DNA from: Spartobacteria bacterium
GTDB lineage: Bacteria > Verrucomicrobiota > Verrucomicrobiia > Chthoniobacterales > UBA10450
Assembly: GCA_003167555.1 (NCBI GenBank)
Contig: PMSN01000006.1
Coordinates: 62,001-126,000 of the forward strand
Direction: 5' to 3'
Length of the DNA stretch: 64,000 nt
This document shows positions 8,597 through 16,528 of this stretch, piece after piece. The first letter of the stretch is position 1, and each line of letters starts with the position of its first letter. The translations under genes and the position numbers were made by a program. The notes below the pieces were generated by a model, which did no database searches, was not told the origin of the DNA, and saw only the letters and a program-made list of their open reading frames with translations.

Positions 8597-9285
8597 GCTT
8601 CGATGCCATCGCGCCGTGGTATCGATCGCTGGAGAGGATCGCCTTCGGCGATCAACTCCAGCGGTGTCGCGTGGCTTGTCTCGGAGAAATCCGCGCGCCG
8701 CGTCGCGCGCTGATTGTGGGCGAGGGGAATGGAAGGTTCCTCTGCGAGTTGCTCCGCGTGCATCCGACTGCTGAAGTGGATTGCCTCGACGCGAGCGAGG
8801 GCATGCTTCGATTGGCACGCAAACGCGTCGAACAGACATCGCCCGATCGCGCCGCGCGCGTCCGTTTCATTCACGATGACATCACGTCGTGGACGCCGCC
8901 TTCACCTCGCTACGACCTGATCGTCACGCATTTTGTTCTCGATTGTTTTCGCGAACCGGAGTTGGCCCTGATCACTAAGAAGCTCGCGACTGCGGCCACA
9001 GAGGATGCGACCTGGTTGCTCGCGGACTTCTGCATTCCCGTTGGGGGATTCGCGCGTGCGCGCGCCCGAGTGTGGCTCACCCTCATGTATGGATTCTTTC
9101 GCGCGACAGCTGGAATCGAAGCCACGGGCTTGATCGATCCCGCGCCCTTCCTCCAAGCGCATGGCTTCGCGCTTACAACGCAGCATCAATTTAAGGGTGC
9201 GATGCTGAAGTCAGAATCGTGGCGAAGGAATTCTCTGGGGAGCGCAGGCTGCCAGCCTGCCCATCTCGGCAGCTTGCCGAGATGA
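8593..9285 (+). CDS. Class I SAM-dependent methyltransferase
   Basis: A 230-residue Rossmann-fold methyltransferase with the SAM glycine loop (ALIVGEGNGRFL, about 39-50), an acidic residue after strand 2 (DCLDASEGML) and a motif-II-like HDDIT. The GTG start overlaps the membrane protein stop (GCGTGA). The two may modify the same lipid or quinone-type substrate, by analogy with UbiA/UbiE pairs. The last ~15 residues are encoded by the arm of a 27-base inverted repeat, so the tail is probably not part of the original fold. Confidence 0.75.
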   Translation: MSFDAIAPWYRSLERIAFGDQLQRCRVACLGEIRAPRRALIVGEGNGRFLCELLRVHPTAEVDCLDASEGMLRLARKRVEQTSPDRAARVRFIHDDITSWTPPSPRYDLIVTHFVLDCFREPELALITKKLATAATEDATWLLADFCIPVGGFARARARVWLTLMYGFFRATAGIEATGLIDPAPFLQAHGFALTTQHQFKGAMLKSESWRRNSLGSAGCQPAHLGSLPR

Positions 9286-9379
9286 TCTTCGGTTTTGTCG
9301 CGTCGAATCCTATGGGGCTTCGCCCAATGCAGCCGGCAAGCTGCCGGCTGCTGCAGGCTGGCAGCCTGCGCTCCCCAGA
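9234..9379. repeat. Element with perfect 27-base inverted terminal arms
   Basis: The 27 bases at 9234-9260 are the exact reverse complement of 9353-9379. Between them lie smaller hairpins (ATCTCGGCAGCTTGCCGAGAT, and GCAGCCGGCAAGCTGCCGGCTGC). It sits between convergent genes and supplies the last codons of the methyltransferase. A single-arm relative is at 31,974. Confidence 0.85.
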
Positions 9380-9381
9380 CT

Positions 9382-11418
9382 TTAGCTCCGTCCGGCTTCC
9401 GAATCGGCGATTTGCTTCCGGGCGCGTCGCGCCCGGGAAATACGCCGCGCCACCCAACCGACACCAGCGATCGCCAGCACCCACGGCGCAAGAAACGCGA
9501 GCGCCACGCCAATCATCCGCGCACTCCACATCAGCGCTCCGGCGCCCTGGCCGATCGTCCGGCGGAGGGTGGCGATGATCCCGGTCTCCTCCGAGACGAT
9601 GTTGCCCTGGCTGTAAACCTGGATCGAAATGTCGGCCGGCGCCTCGGCTTCGTTGATCTCCGAGCCGGGCCGATCGTCACGGCGCACGCTCACGTTTTCC
9701 ACCTTGCCGAGCGCGTTGAGCGATTGTATCAGCGCGTTGTAATTTTTCATCGGAACCCGAAGCGAGACATCGGCGTACTCGCGGCCATTGGTGTCGCGCG
9801 AGAAGGACGAGCTGCGGATGCGGGCGTTCTGTTTTGTCGCCAACTCCTTCAAGTCCTTCGTCCGATCGTTCACCTCGGAGGCGCGAATCCGGAGCGAGGT
9901 TTGCTGGAGCGCCTGTTCCTGTTCCTCGCGCGAGATCGTGATGTTCAAGACCACTTTGTCGCGCTCGGTTTTCGCGTTCTCGCCGAGACCGTCGCCGCCT
10001 TGCGACACGCGCTCGGTTTGCACCTGGAAATTCTCGACCCGTGCCATGCCTTTCACCTTCGCGATGACGGCGTCGCTTTCTTCCGGCGCGATCAACATAT
10101 TCAAGTGGGCGGAAACGCGGCCGGTATTATCGCGATCGATCTGCGCGTTTGTGATCTGCACTTTCGGCGAAGCGAGCGCTTTGATTTCGTTGTAGGTCTT
10201 CTCGACTTCGGCCGCGTAAAGAGCGAGCTGCGCCCGCTCCTTGAGCAGGAACGCCGCCGGGATGTTCATGTTCTTCTCGGCGAGCGTGATCGTCACCGTC
10301 GCGAACGCCACCTGTGAATCCATGAACTTCAGCTCGCCTTGCATCGTCTCGATCTGCTCCCGGACGCGTCCGAGTTCCTTTTCCACTTCGAGCAAATCGG
10401 AGACGTCCTTGCTTTTCGTCTTGAGGATCTCGATCAAGCGCTGCTCCATCAGCCGCGCGTTTTTCAGGCGCGATTCCGTGTCGAAATACGCTTTCGTCAC
10501 ATCTTCGGTGGTGAGCGCCTGGTTCTTCAGCTCGCCGAGCCCGCGCAGTTTTTGCAGAAACCGGTCGAGATTATCCGGCAGCACTTTGACGACAACTTCA
10601 CCGCGCAGTTTTCCATTCTCCTGTTTCTCGGAACTGCTCGTTGCGACATAGCCTTTCTCTTCCGACGCAAAGCCGGTGATTTTCTGAACGGCTTCCTCGA
10701 AGCTGGCCACCTCGAGTTCCGCCGTCGCGTTCCGGACCAGCTTGCGATTTGCCATCGGACCGGGCGTGGCTTCCGGCGAGGTCGACGAAGCGTTTTCCGT
10801 CGCACTGGTTGTTACAGCTTTTGCTTCCTCATCCTTGAAGTCGGCCTTCTTCGTCTTAGGCGGCGACACAGTGCGCGCGCTCGACTTGTCTACCGGGGGC
10901 GGGGGAGCCATCACGCTGGTCACCGAGGATGGCGCCATCGGCGACACATTCTGTTTTGTGGCAGCCAACTCATCCACGCCGCGAGTGCGACCATCGCCAG
11001 GTTTGAGTCGTTCGCTTTCAATAACATCCGAGATGTATTCGTTGCGCTTGGTTGGGGCAGCGACTTCGCCGGTGATCATTCGTCCCATCTGGGCGAGCGC
11101 GAGCAGGAGCGCGGCGGCGGCAGTGATTTGAACGGCGCGAAAACGCATGAGATTCGCCACCAATCTTATAAGACCGGTGCGCTGCGGAACGCGATTACGA
11201 AAACGCGCGACCATCCGCTGTTCGAACGCGGGATCCGCTTTCTGGTCGCCCATGGTTTCGTTAAGAAGTTTGTGCATGTTTTTTTCCTCCTGAAAATCTT
11301 TCCGGCACTGCGGGCACTCGATCAGATGAGCGTGGAGCGCATTTTGTTCGGCCGTGCTCAGCTCGCCGTGGAGATCGGCGGCAAGAAATTCGTCAATTTG
11401 TTCGTGGATCGTTGGCAT
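9382..11418 (-). CDS. Membrane anti-sigma factor fused to a DUF4349 domain
   Basis: A 678-residue protein. The N-terminus is a zinc-finger anti-sigma domain with H31-x3-C35-x2-C38 (HLIECPQC). A membrane helix follows at about 95-110, then a Pro/Ser/Thr-rich linker, a DUF4349-type region (about 225-395) with a coiled-coil segment, a second alpha/beta region, and a second membrane helix near 640-660. It begins 4 bases after the ECF sigma gene, the standard arrangement for a cognate pair. By family logic the N-terminal finger holds the sigma factor in the cytoplasm, and the DUF4349 part senses something on the other side of the membrane. Confidence 0.85.
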   Translation of the reverse strand: MPTIHEQIDEFLAADLHGELSTAEQNALHAHLIECPQCRKDFQEEKNMHKLLNETMGDQKADPAFEQRMVARFRNRVPQRTGLIRLVANLMRFRAVQITAAAALLLALAQMGRMITGEVAAPTKRNEYISDVIESERLKPGDGRTRGVDELAATKQNVSPMAPSSVTSVMAPPPPVDKSSARTVSPPKTKKADFKDEEAKAVTTSATENASSTSPEATPGPMANRKLVRNATAELEVASFEEAVQKITGFASEEKGYVATSSSEKQENGKLRGEVVVKVLPDNLDRFLQKLRGLGELKNQALTTEDVTKAYFDTESRLKNARLMEQRLIEILKTKSKDVSDLLEVEKELGRVREQIETMQGELKFMDSQVAFATVTITLAEKNMNIPAAFLLKERAQLALYAAEVEKTYNEIKALASPKVQITNAQIDRDNTGRVSAHLNMLIAPEESDAVIAKVKGMARVENFQVQTERVSQGGDGLGENAKTERDKVVLNITISREEQEQALQQTSLRIRASEVNDRTKDLKELATKQNARIRSSSFSRDTNGREYADVSLRVPMKNYNALIQSLNALGKVENVSVRRDDRPGSEINEAEAPADISIQVYSQGNIVSEETGIIATLRRTIGQGAGALMWSARMIGVALAFLAPWVLAIAGVGWVARRISRARRARKQIADSEAGRS

Positions 11419-11422
11419 AAAA

Positions 11423-11959
11423 TTAGGTGATGGTTGCGAGCGCTGGCTTCAGTCTCTTCCGCATCAGACCAAGCGCGCGCCCAAGGATTCCGCGCAGGGC
11501 GCCATTCGTCAGGCCGAGCGTGTGTTCGATCGTGGCGTAATCCAGTTCTTCGAAATAACGCAACGTCAGCGCGACCCGGTGAAGTTCCGGCAACTGCGCC
11601 AGCGCGGCCTGGACGTGCGGGCCGAGGTCGGCGGGTTCAGTTTCGGCGTCGGCCACCGCGGCCGATTCGAAGTCGTGTGGGAGCGGCTCGGGGCGCCGCC
11701 GCCGGGCGAGGTCCCGCGCGCGATGGCGCGCTATCGTTGAAAGCCAGGCGGGAAATTTCTCCGGGTCACGGACGCGCCAGCGTGATTTCCACGCCTTCAC
11801 CAGTGTGTCTTGCACGACGTCCTCGGCTTCCTGGCGGTTCTGCAAAATGCCGTAAGCGATCGCGAAAAGGTTTCGGCTGGAAGAATGGATGATCATTTCG
11901 AAGGCGTCGCGATCGCCGTGAATGGCTGCCTGGTAAGTGTCGTATTCTGTTCTGTCCAT
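11423..11959 (-). CDS. ECF-family RNA polymerase sigma factor
   Basis: A 178-residue sigma-70 protein with region 2 at about 10-85 (motif EAEDVVQDTLVKAWKS) and region 4 at about 110-165, ending in the helix-turn-helix around DYATIEHTLGLTNGALRGIL. No region 1 or 3, as usual in ECF factors. Its cognate anti-sigma gene is immediately downstream. The target regulon cannot be read from the window. An inverted repeat just ahead of the start may mark self-regulation. Confidence 0.93.
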   Translation of the reverse strand: MDRTEYDTYQAAIHGDRDAFEMIIHSSSRNLFAIAYGILQNRQEAEDVVQDTLVKAWKSRWRVRDPEKFPAWLSTIARHRARDLARRRRPEPLPHDFESAAVADAETEPADLGPHVQAALAQLPELHRVALTLRYFEELDYATIEHTLGLTNGALRGILGRALGLMRKRLKPALATIT

Positions 11960-11968
11960 TTGCGTCGA

Positions 11969-11982
11969 TCTACCAGCGTAGA
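11969..11982. promoter_or_regulatory. Short dyad upstream of the sigma factor start
   Basis: TCTAC and GTAGA face each other across CAGC, 10 to 23 bases ahead of the ATG of the ECF gene. It could be an operator or an mRNA hairpin that affects ribosome access. No ECF-type -35/-10 pair with correct spacing was found. Confidence 0.25.
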
Positions 11983-12047
11983 CGCGCGACCTGCCGTTTC
12001 CGCGCGAAATTTTTTGCGAAAAGTGTTCTGGAGCGCGCTAAGCAGTT

Positions 12048-12203
12048 GTCATCCCGAGCCGCGTCAGACGGCGAGGGACCTCACAACTGCAAATTGCATC
12101 GCCGAGGGGCATAGACGCGTGATCCAACGTAAACGCATGGCATTGCGCGGAAGCGCTAGAACCATTGCGAGATCCTTGGCCGTCTTCGCGGCTCAGGATG
12201 ACA
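12048..12203. repeat. REP-like inverted repeat (GTCATCCCGAGCC...GGCTCAGGATGACA)
   Basis: Divergent copy of the GTCATCC/GGATGAC family with a long spacer of about 130 bases. It fills most of the space between the sigma gene and the L,D-transpeptidase and holds no convincing ORF. Confidence 0.6.
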
Positions 12204-12238
12204 TGTGTTCGCCCGCGTCCGGCTAGATTCCGCGGTCG

Positions 12239-13252
12239 TTACTTGAAGATCGAGACTGAGTTGCCGACGCTCACCAGTTCTTTTACGCGCGCGGCATCCC
12301 AGTTCGCGGTGCGAATGCAGCCGTGGCTGGCGGCACGGCCGATCGTCTCGGGATTGTTCGTGCCATGAATACCGACGTGCGGTTTGTTCAATCCCATCCA
12401 CAAAATCCCCACCGGATTGTTCGGGCCGGGCGGGAGATCGAAGAACTGATCGGATTTCACTCCGTGCTGAAGCACGCCTTCATCGTGCCGGAACACCGGC
12501 AAGGTCGCGATTCCGAGAATTCTCCAGAGCCCGAGCGGCGCGGGCAGCGTCGTCGATCCCGGCGTGATCGGAAATTCTGCCACGAGCTGTTTTCCCTCGT
12601 AGATAAGCAGGAACCGCTCTTTCGTGTCCACGTAAAGCTTGCGGTTCGCGAAGGCCGGATTCGGCTGGGCGAAGCCTTCGTGCAGATCCTCGATCTTGAA
12701 CGGCAGCACGTTCGGCACTTTGACGGTGTCGCCCGGCTTCAGCGTCTCCATGTTCAAGCCGGGATTTAGCTTCTTCACGAAATCCTCGGCGGAATGATAC
12801 CGCTCCGCGATCAACTCGAGGAGCGAGCCATACTTCAGGCCTTTGAGCTTCGATTGCTCCGACGGTTTGCTCGCGGTCGGTCCGACGAAATTCAGCGCCT
12901 CGGGAGGAATGGTGAATGTCGTGTAGGTCTCCGGCACCTGATCGAAGAGCCACGAATCGACCGCGCCGGTTTCCGCCATGCCATGCGCGCGCTTGTAATG
13001 CACGAGCGCTTTGCGAAAAAACTCGCCCATCCGGCCGTCGATTTTCCCCGGCCCGAAGTCGCTGTTATCCAGAAAAATTTGCAGCTTTACACTCGTTTCT
13101 TCGTCGTAATTCGGCAGCGCGACCGGGATCGGCGCCGAGGCGCGTTCCGCCGCCGGCTTCTTCGTCTCGGGCGTTCTCACCTCGGGCTTTTTGACGGGCT
13201 TCGCCGCGACCGCGCTCAACGCGAGTAGAACAATCAGAATCCGGAAATGCAT
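12239..13252 (-). CDS. Secreted L,D-transpeptidase (YkuD family)
   Basis: Cross-links peptidoglycan or attaches proteins to it, outside the cytoplasmic membrane. The 337-residue protein starts with a signal peptide (MHFRILIVLLALSAVAA). It then has a peptidoglycan-binding-like helical region (55-105), a LysM-like segment (about 140-182, LNPGLN...LKPGDTVKVP) and the YkuD domain with catalytic H296, H310 and C312 in SHGCIR. The frame extends 136 codons upstream into the next gene, so I chose the ATG at 13252, where the signal peptide begins. Confidence 0.92.
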   Translation of the reverse strand: MHFRILIVLLALSAVAAKPVKKPEVRTPETKKPAAERASAPIPVALPNYDEETSVKLQIFLDNSDFGPGKIDGRMGEFFRKALVHYKRAHGMAETGAVDSWLFDQVPETYTTFTIPPEALNFVGPTASKPSEQSKLKGLKYGSLLELIAERYHSAEDFVKKLNPGLNMETLKPGDTVKVPNVLPFKIEDLHEGFAQPNPAFANRKLYVDTKERFLLIYEGKQLVAEFPITPGSTTLPAPLGLWRILGIATLPVFRHDEGVLQHGVKSDQFFDLPPGPNNPVGILWMGLNKPHVGIHGTNNPETIGRAASHGCIRTANWDAARVKELVSVGNSVSIFK

Positions 13253-13296
13253 CGGCGAAGTAATCGGCTGGAATCGCGGCGCAGGCAACCGCCCCA

Positions 13297-14340
13297 TCAT
13301 CGATTTGCCCCAGCGGGAAACATCACCTTGCCCGGCTCGGCATTGAGGGCTGCGAGAAGTTTCGGGATCAATCGCGTTTTCACGGCGCCCGCTTCCCGCG
13401 GCGGCACCACGTAACGCACGATCGCGTCGATCCACGTGACTTCGTCCACCCGGAAAAAAACGCGCGGATGCGCTCGCACCTCCAGTTCGTTCACCGGCGT
13501 TTTCGCCAGCAAATCGCGGTAGACCGTCACGCGTTCCTCCATGTCCTCGCCGATTTCTTCCTCCACGATGCGCTCCATCGTTTTCGCCACGAACTGCAAA
13601 TCGCTTTGGTAAGCGATCTGGAATTTGATCTCGTTCCAGATGTAGGGAAACAGCGGCCACGAGTAATTATAAACCATCGAGCTGAGCACTTTCGCGTTGG
13701 GGAACTTGATGACGCGCCCGCTCGGATGATCGGTGGAGAGAAACGAGCCGCCGAATTCCCACAACGTCGTGTCGATGTAGCTCACGTCGATAACGTCGCC
13801 AGTCGCATCGTCGATTTTGATCCGGTCGCCCACCCGATATGGCCGGCGCACGAGAATGTAAATCCAGCCGATGAAACTCTGCATTGGCGTTTGCACCGAC
13901 AGCCCGACGATGACTGAGATGACGCCGACAGAAATCAGCGCCGTATACCAATTCGCGAAGAAAATCGACAACCCGATCAGGACGATGAGAATCCCGACCA
14001 CCAGGTGTTCGATGCGGCGCAGGGTAAATTGCGTGGACGCATCCGCGATCCGCCCGATCGCATAAACTGACGCCGCTTTTGCGATCGCGAGCAGGATGAC
14101 GACAAAAACCGTCGCCCGCGTCGCCCGCTGGAGAAGATCGAGATGCAGCTGTGGAAGCGGAATGAATTTCCAGCCGAGAAGAAAATAAACGACCGCGCAG
14201 CCGAGCAGAACAAGGGCATGGGTGACAAACCAGAATTTGTCGGTCGCCTGCGCTGTGACCTTCGGCTTGCCGCCGGTCTGCGCGAGCGCTTCGCGCACCT
14301 CTGTTTTTCGCGAAAGTTCGGCAGCGGTCTCAGGCATCAA
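13297..14340 (-). CDS. Mechanosensitive ion channel, MscS family
   Basis: A 347-residue inner-membrane channel that releases solutes on hypo-osmotic shock. Four hydrophobic segments (about 38-58, 75-92, 108-130, 132-155) lead into the pore helix and the beta domain, whose hallmark RRPYRVGDRIKID follows directly. A cytoplasmic alpha/beta domain completes the fold. It sits 44 bases upstream of the L,D-transpeptidase, so both cell-envelope functions may share a transcript. Confidence 0.93.
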   Translation of the reverse strand: MMPETAAELSRKTEVREALAQTGGKPKVTAQATDKFWFVTHALVLLGCAVVYFLLGWKFIPLPQLHLDLLQRATRATVFVVILLAIAKAASVYAIGRIADASTQFTLRRIEHLVVGILIVLIGLSIFFANWYTALISVGVISVIVGLSVQTPMQSFIGWIYILVRRPYRVGDRIKIDDATGDVIDVSYIDTTLWEFGGSFLSTDHPSGRVIKFPNAKVLSSMVYNYSWPLFPYIWNEIKFQIAYQSDLQFVAKTMERIVEEEIGEDMEERVTVYRDLLAKTPVNELEVRAHPRVFFRVDEVTWIDAIVRYVVPPREAGAVKTRLIPKLLAALNAEPGKVMFPAGANR

Positions 14341-14390
14341 CTATTGAATCGGAACAGCCGGGCGTACTGAGCGCAGATTGCATTGCGTTT

Positions 14391-14459
14391 GGTAGGGCGA
14401 AGCTCTGCTGAGCCGCAAGTGAGCGCTCCGATGCGGCTCGACAGAGTCTCGCCCTACCA
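14391..14459. repeat. Inverted repeat GGTAGGGCGA...TCGCCCTACC
   Basis: Outer arms GGTAGGGCGA/TCGCCCTACC and inner arms GAGCCGCA/TGCGGCTC give a long, bulged hairpin between two same-strand genes. A partial copy lies at 23,966. Confidence 0.75.
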
Positions 14460-14473
14460 GGCGAAATGCAGGT

Positions 14474-16528
14474 TCACGCCGTTTTCACCCAGGAACGCAG
14501 CACTTCGGCCACGCTCCAAGCCTGCGCGATGCAACCGCCGGCGGTATGCGGTTCGCGCGCGTCGAATACTTCGCTGATCGTCCCGATGCCGTTTTCGTTC
14601 ATTCGCTCGGGAAAACGATCGAGAAACTTCCGCGCGCCCTGCTTGTCCCGCGGATGCACTTTCAGCCATGCGTCGATGAACGGCCCGATGAGCCACGCCC
14701 AGACGGTGCCTTGATGATAAGCGCCATCGCGCGAGCGAAGATCGCCGCTGTAGATCGGCTTGTAATCGGGATGTTTCGGCGAGAGTGAGCGCAGCCCGAC
14801 CGGCGTCAGCAATTCACTCTGCGCGACGTCGAGCACTGATTTCCAGCGCAATTCGTCGAGGACAGGGTGATCGAGCGAGATCGCGAAAAGTTGGTTCGGG
14901 CGGCACGCAGGATCGCTCGCGCTCCCACCATCCAAATCGATCACATCGTAAAGATGGCCGCCTTCAGCGAACCAGAAGCGCCGATTGAAGGATTCGTGCG
15001 CGCGAGCCGCATGCTGCTCGTAACGTTGAGCCGCCGCTGGATCGATCTCACGCAGCCATCCATCCAGCAGCCGAAGCGCATTGTACCAAAGCGCGTTGAT
15101 CTCCACCGCTTTCCCGCGGCGTGGCGTCACCACCCAATCGCCCATCTTCGCGTCCATCCAGGTGAGCTGGTAACCTTTCTGCCCTTGAATGAGCAGTCCA
15201 TCGTCCGGATCGACGTGGATGTTGAATTTCGTCCCGCGCAAGTGGTGCTCGACGATGTCCACCAGCGTCGGCAACAGGAGCCGCAGCGTGATGTGGTCCT
15301 TCGAGTTTTCCAGGTAACGGCCGAGCGCATGGAAGAACCACAGCGTTGCATCCGCGGTGTTATAAAGACCTTCCTTCTGTCCGTCGGGAAACATGTTCGG
15401 GATCAATCCGTCGCGGACATAATGCGCGAACGTGCGCAGGATGTATCCCGCTTCGAGCGAACGGCCGGTCACGAGGGTCAATCCCTCGAGGCTTATCATC
15501 GTGTCCCGTCCCCAATCCGTGAACCAATGATAGCCGGCGATGACCGTGCGAACTTCGTCGCCCGCCGCGTGCGCCCGCGCCGTTTCCTCGAAACGGCCCG
15601 CAGGCGTGATGACGTATTGATCGCTCGCAAAAACGAGTTCCGCGCCGACGCCTTCGCGCGCCTCGGCGTCCGCGTCCACGAGCAGGCGGGCGCGCCGCTC
15701 GCGCTCTGAAGACAGCACCTCCGCCGGACTTAGGACGTCGATGATTTCCCACGGCTCGGTCGAGCCGATCAAGGTTGCGGTTTTTTCATCCGCGAGTTCC
15801 ACTTGGAAAAAGCCCGGGCTCCAGAGTTCGCCCTGGTGGGCGTAACCGCGGGCCTGTTCGGTGCGATACATGACCTGATGGATTTTCGAAGGCGCGATCG
15901 TGAACGCGGAGGCGCGGCCGCAAAGACGCATGCGGATCGGCGGCAATTTTCGGCGCGCCGAAACGATTTCGTAGCGGTCGTTCACGGCGGTGAGTTTGTA
16001 GGGCTCCGCCAACGGGAGATCGACGGAAGCTTCGTGATGGCGAAAGTTAAAGGCCGGCCGCAGCTCCAGCCGCGGCGCTTTCCCGCCGCCGATAATCTGG
16101 TAACTGACGTGCACCGTGTTTTGCAAATGCGGCAGGAGGACGCGCTTCTCGATGATCAAATCCCGCACGTGATAACTCCAGACCGGCAGACCATCCTCCA
16201 GCCGGAATTCGCGCAGGTATTCCGCGCCGTGCAGATCGAGCTGGCCGCCCGCGCGCTCTTCCGCGCCTAACGACACCACTTCGCCATCATCAAAACGCAG
16301 GACCTCCGAGACATGACTCCACATCACCATGCGGCCAAGCGGAGCAGGCAGCGCGGCGATCAGGATGCCGTGATATTTCCGCGTGATCGCACCTGAGATC
16401 GTGCCGGACGCGTAGCCGCCGAGACCGTTCGTGATGAGCCATTCGCGGTTCAGCAAAATTTCGCGGGACGATTGCGCCGGGTCCCATCGCATCGACCGCG
16501 TAACTACAGGCTCATTCTTCGCGTACAT
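14474..16528 (-). CDS. Glycogen debranching enzyme (amylo-alpha-1,6-glucosidase, GH133 type)
   Basis: Removes alpha-1,6 branches from glycogen or maltodextrin. The N-terminal beta domain carries the signature ITNGLGGYASGT and RKYHGILIA; the C-terminal (alpha/alpha)6 barrel shows TDWGRDTMISLEGL and HQGTVWAWLIGPF. I chose the ATG at residue 29 of the long frame, giving 684 residues and a 17-base overlap with the end of treZ, which suggests translational coupling. Branch removal supplies linear chains for the TreY/TreZ route. Confidence 0.92.
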   Translation of the reverse strand: MYAKNEPVVTRSMRWDPAQSSREILLNREWLITNGLGGYASGTISGAITRKYHGILIAALPAPLGRMVMWSHVSEVLRFDDGEVVSLGAEERAGGQLDLHGAEYLREFRLEDGLPVWSYHVRDLIIEKRVLLPHLQNTVHVSYQIIGGGKAPRLELRPAFNFRHHEASVDLPLAEPYKLTAVNDRYEIVSARRKLPPIRMRLCGRASAFTIAPSKIHQVMYRTEQARGYAHQGELWSPGFFQVELADEKTATLIGSTEPWEIIDVLSPAEVLSSERERRARLLVDADAEAREGVGAELVFASDQYVITPAGRFEETARAHAAGDEVRTVIAGYHWFTDWGRDTMISLEGLTLVTGRSLEAGYILRTFAHYVRDGLIPNMFPDGQKEGLYNTADATLWFFHALGRYLENSKDHITLRLLLPTLVDIVEHHLRGTKFNIHVDPDDGLLIQGQKGYQLTWMDAKMGDWVVTPRRGKAVEINALWYNALRLLDGWLREIDPAAAQRYEQHAARAHESFNRRFWFAEGGHLYDVIDLDGGSASDPACRPNQLFAISLDHPVLDELRWKSVLDVAQSELLTPVGLRSLSPKHPDYKPIYSGDLRSRDGAYHQGTVWAWLIGPFIDAWLKVHPRDKQGARKFLDRFPERMNENGIGTISEVFDAREPHTAGGCIAQAWSVAEVLRSWVKTA

